Shown piece by piece: positions 15,760-17,427 of a stretch of DNA of 17,427 bases. The stretch is from an uncultured Lysobacterales bacterium (GTDB lineage: Bacteria > Pseudomonadota > Gammaproteobacteria > Xanthomonadales > SZUA-36), in contig CALKKN010000338.1 of assembly GCA_937995275.1 (NCBI GenBank), forward strand, positions 1-17,427, given 5' to 3'. The first letter of the stretch is position 1, and every line of letters starts with the position of its first letter. The notes beneath the pieces are model-generated. The model saw only the letters and a program-made list of their open reading frames with translations. It made no database searches and was not told the DNA's origin. A program made the translations under genes and the position numbers.

Positions 15760-17106
15760 TCAGGCGGAGGCAGCATGCTCCGCGGGCCCACGATAGTCCA
15801 GTTTTTCAATCGTGGTGTCGACCGCATGCTCGAAGGCGGTCAGTGTCTGCGCCAGGCTGTCGTCCTGCGCATGCGCCTCGCAGATGAACCACGGCTCGCG
15901 CGAATCGGGCTCGCACAAAATGCCGAGTTCGTGAAGTTCGGGCGCCATGGCATCGTAAAACGTGTAGTCGGAGTCCAGCCAGTCCCGGTAGGTCTGCGGC
16001 GGGGTGTCCTTGAAGAACAGGCCGCCCATGGCCGGATGGCCGACGAAGGAGTGGGGTATGCCGCGGGCGGCGAGCACCGCGCTCATGCCCTGCTGCAGGG
16101 CCGTGCCGTAGGCGGCAATCGTCTCGAGCGCGTCCGTTCCGTCGAGAATCCCGAGTGTCTTTTCGGCTGCCGCCAGCGCCACGGAATGGCAGGTAAAGGT
16201 GCCGCCGTGGACCACGCCGTCACCGGCCTGCCGCATGATGTCCTCGCGGCCGGCGACCACGGATATCGGATAACCGTTGGCCACGGCCTTGGCGAAGGTG
16301 CACAGGTCCGCCTTGATGCCCATCAGTTCCTGCACGCCGCCGCGGGCCACGCGAAAGCCTGTTTTGACTTCGTCCACGATCATGATGACGTCGTACTTTT
16401 CGCATAGCTCCCGCGCCGCCTGCAGGTACGCGCGCGTGGCGGTGATGGAGCAGCAGTTCCCCATTATCGGTTCGATCAGGAACGCGCCGATGCTGCTGTG
16501 GTGCCTTCTCAGCAGGTCCTCGAGGTAATTGGCGTCGTTGAGCGGCGTGAAGTGCGCCAGTTTGCGCATCATCTGCGGCACGCCGCCGCTGTCCGCCGCG
16601 ACCGGCGGATCACCGAGCGCCGGGTCCCATTCCTCGATATCGGCATACCACAGCACGGCATCGAACACGCCGTGGTAGCCGCCCTCGACGATGAGATGGG
16701 AATCCTTGCCGGTGTACGCCTTGGCCAGCCGCAGGGCCGCCATCACGGCCTCGGTGCCGGAGTTCGAAAAGCGCACCAGTTCGGCCGCCGGCACCATTTT
16801 CGAGATGCGTTTCGCCACGTCGTACTCGCGTTCGGTGGAGAGGGCGAACACCCCGCCCACCTCGATACCCAGGCGGGCCGCCTCGTCGACCCGCGGGTCG
16901 GCGTAACCGAGGATGCATGGGCCGTAGCCGAGCCGGTAGTCGATGTACTCATTGCCGTCGATATCCCACAGGCGGCCGCCGCGTGCACGGTCCACGTAGA
17001 TCGTCTGGTCCGCCCCCCAGTAGCGGAAGTTCGAGGAAACCCCCAACGGCAGTTTTTGCAACGCGTTGCGGTGATGGAGGTTCGAGCGGGCGAGCGAGCG
17101 GCTCAT
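15760..17106 (-). CDS. Class-III PLP aminotransferase, glutamate-1-semialdehyde aminomutase-like
   Basis: This 448-residue fold-type I PLP enzyme has SNSGTEAVMAALRLA (114-128) for cofactor phosphate binding, GGYHG (142-146), IVDEVKTGFR with D245 for the pyridine nitrogen, and the Schiff-base lysine K273 in FAKAVANGYPIS. Overall it resembles HemL and the related omega-amino acid transaminases. HemL itself is unlikely, since the operon is catabolic and no haem gene is near. It probably moves an amino group between an amine or omega-amino acid and a keto acid, feeding the downstream oxidoreductases and dehydrogenase. As first gene of the operon it has an AGAGG ribosome site just before the ATG at 17106 and a 172-bp region shared with the divergent TetR gene. 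The exact donor cannot be told. Confidence 0.87.
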   Translation of the reverse strand: MSRSLARSNLHHRNALQKLPLGVSSNFRYWGADQTIYVDRARGGRLWDIDGNEYIDYRLGYGPCILGYADPRVDEAARLGIEVGGVFALSTEREYDVAKRISKMVPAAELVRFSNSGTEAVMAALRLAKAYTGKDSHLIVEGGYHGVFDAVLWYADIEEWDPALGDPPVAADSGGVPQMMRKLAHFTPLNDANYLEDLLRRHHSSIGAFLIEPIMGNCCSITATRAYLQAARELCEKYDVIMIVDEVKTGFRVARGGVQELMGIKADLCTFAKAVANGYPISVVAGREDIMRQAGDGVVHGGTFTCHSVALAAAEKTLGILDGTDALETIAAYGTALQQGMSAVLAARGIPHSFVGHPAMGGLFFKDTPPQTYRDWLDSDYTFYDAMAPELHELGILCEPDSREPWFICEAHAQDDSLAQTLTAFEHAVDTTIEKLDYRGPAEHAASA

Positions 17107-17172
17107 ACGGCCTCTTGTTGATTATTGGAATAGCCATAGATTGACACATCCGGCTGACGCTTGTCTACATCA

Positions 17173-17194
17173 AATGAATGATCGTTCATTCATT
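17173..17194. promoter_or_regulatory. 22-bp dyad, probable TetR/BetI-type operator
   Basis: AATGAATGA (17173-17181) and TCATTCATT (17186-17194) are perfect 9-bp inverted arms around a TCGT centre. Length and arm spacing fit a TetR-family homodimer site. It lies between the divergent aminotransferase and TetR-like genes and touches the -35 element of the rightward promoter, so binding would be expected to repress the regulator's own gene and probably the operon. No other dyad of this quality is in the gap. Assignment to the adjacent regulator is inference. Confidence 0.7.
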
Positions 17195-17221
17195 GCAATG
17201 CCATTTGCACTCGCTTATATT
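17193..17221 (+). promoter_or_regulatory. Sigma-70-type promoter for the TetR-family gene
   Basis: TTGCAA at 17193-17198 and TATATT at 17216-17221 are separated by exactly 17 bp, a good -35/-10 pair read toward the TetR-like gene whose ATG is at 17279. It overlaps the end of the dyad at 17173-17194. For the leftward operon only a weak candidate is seen (TAGACA on the minus strand near 17161-17166, with no good -10), so I do not annotate one. Confidence 0.55.
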
Positions 17222-17229
17222 GACCTCGT

Positions 17230-17245
17230 ATCAGGCCGACCTGAT
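17230..17245. promoter_or_regulatory. Second small dyad near the expected tetR transcription start
   Basis: ATCAGG (17230-17235) and CCTGAT (17240-17245) form perfect 6-bp arms around a 4-bp centre, the same arm-spacer layout as the larger dyad but with different sequence. It sits 9 bp after the -10 element. It could be a second operator or a 5' leader hairpin; chance occurrence is also possible. Confidence 0.3.
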
Positions 17246-17278
17246 CGGCGCAAAACGGGAGGGAGGCGAGGCCACCAG

Positions 17279-17427
17279 ATGAACAAAGCCACGCCCAAGG
17301 CGGCCAACAAGAAACGGACGGCCTCGAAGGAGGAACGCCAGCAGCAGTTGATCCAGGCGACCATCCGGTCGGTGGCCCGCCGCGGCCTGTCCGACACCAC
17401 GATGGCCACCGTGTCGAGCGAAGCCGG
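17279..17427 (+). CDS. TetR/AcrR-family (BetI-like) transcriptional regulator, 3' end outside window
   Basis: Forty-nine codons are visible from the ATG at 17279 to the right edge. After a basic N-terminal tail come RQQQLIQATIRSVARRGLSD and TTMATVSSEAG, the first helices of a TetR-type helix-turn-helix, closest in style to BetI (RRQQLI.AT....G..D.T). The ligand domain lies beyond the window. A purine-rich stretch GGGAGGGAGG (17258-17267) lies 11 bp upstream of the ATG, with a further GAGG (17268-17271) between them; either could serve as ribosome site. It is divergent from the nine-gene catabolic block and has a dyad in its promoter, so it is likely the local repressor, released by a pathway substrate or intermediate (inference). 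Confidence 0.82.
   Translation, partial: MNKATPKAANKKRTASKEERQQQLIQATIRSVARRGLSDTTMATVSSEA

Noticed and set aside
15760..17106. hemL, glutamate-1-semialdehyde aminomutase for haem synthesis
   Set aside because: Active-site motifs are shared by the whole class-III group, and the gene heads a catabolic operon under a TetR regulator with no haem genes nearby.

Overview
This is a GC-rich window from what looks like a free-living, probably marine or soil, gammaproteobacterium. The lineage call rests on two things: intergenic palindromes of the type common in gammaproteobacteria (core GCGGCTTTAGCCGC, flanked by TGTAGGAG), and the mix of PspA, three-part Ada and Puu-like catabolic genes. I cannot name a genus. 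I see no rRNA, tRNA, CRISPR array, insertion sequence or phage gene.

Left part (1-4455). The start of a PspA/IM30 membrane-stress gene runs off the left edge on the minus strand. Divergent from it is a two-component system: an OmpR/PhoB-type response regulator and a membrane histidine kinase with a long low-complexity insert in its sensor region and no HAMP domain. An Ada-type DNA alkylation repair and regulator gene converges on the kinase. It starts at a TTG and lacks the usual N-terminal lead.

Right part (4526-17427). A 282-bp composite palindromic element separates Ada from a block of minus-strand genes that is probably one operon. In transcription order (right to left) it holds a class-III aminotransferase, two adjacent PYROXD2/phytoene-dehydrogenase-like FAD oxidoreductases that overlap by 8 bp, a GcvT-like folate-dependent methyl/methylene transferase, an NDP-forming acyl-CoA synthetase, a PuuC-like aldehyde dehydrogenase, an 82-codon C-terminal remnant of an enoyl-CoA hydratase, a PuuA-like glutamine synthetase, and an AcuI-type acryloyl-CoA reductase. 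A divergent, truncated TetR/BetI-like regulator sits at the right edge. Between it and the operon are a clear 22-bp dyad and a good sigma-70-type promoter.

Taken together, the operon reads as a catabolic route for an amine, plausibly N-methylated or polyamine-like. Nitrogen would be handled by gamma-glutamylation and transamination, one-carbon units would pass to folate, the aldehyde would be oxidised to an acid, the acid activated to a CoA thioester, and an acryloyl-CoA-type intermediate reduced to propionyl-CoA. The substrate is not identifiable from sequence, and I know of no described pathway with this exact set. A second notable feature is that REP palindromes shape the operon: one half of an inverted REP pair encodes residues 5-14 of the acyl-CoA synthetase, and its start codon lies in the loop between the two arms.
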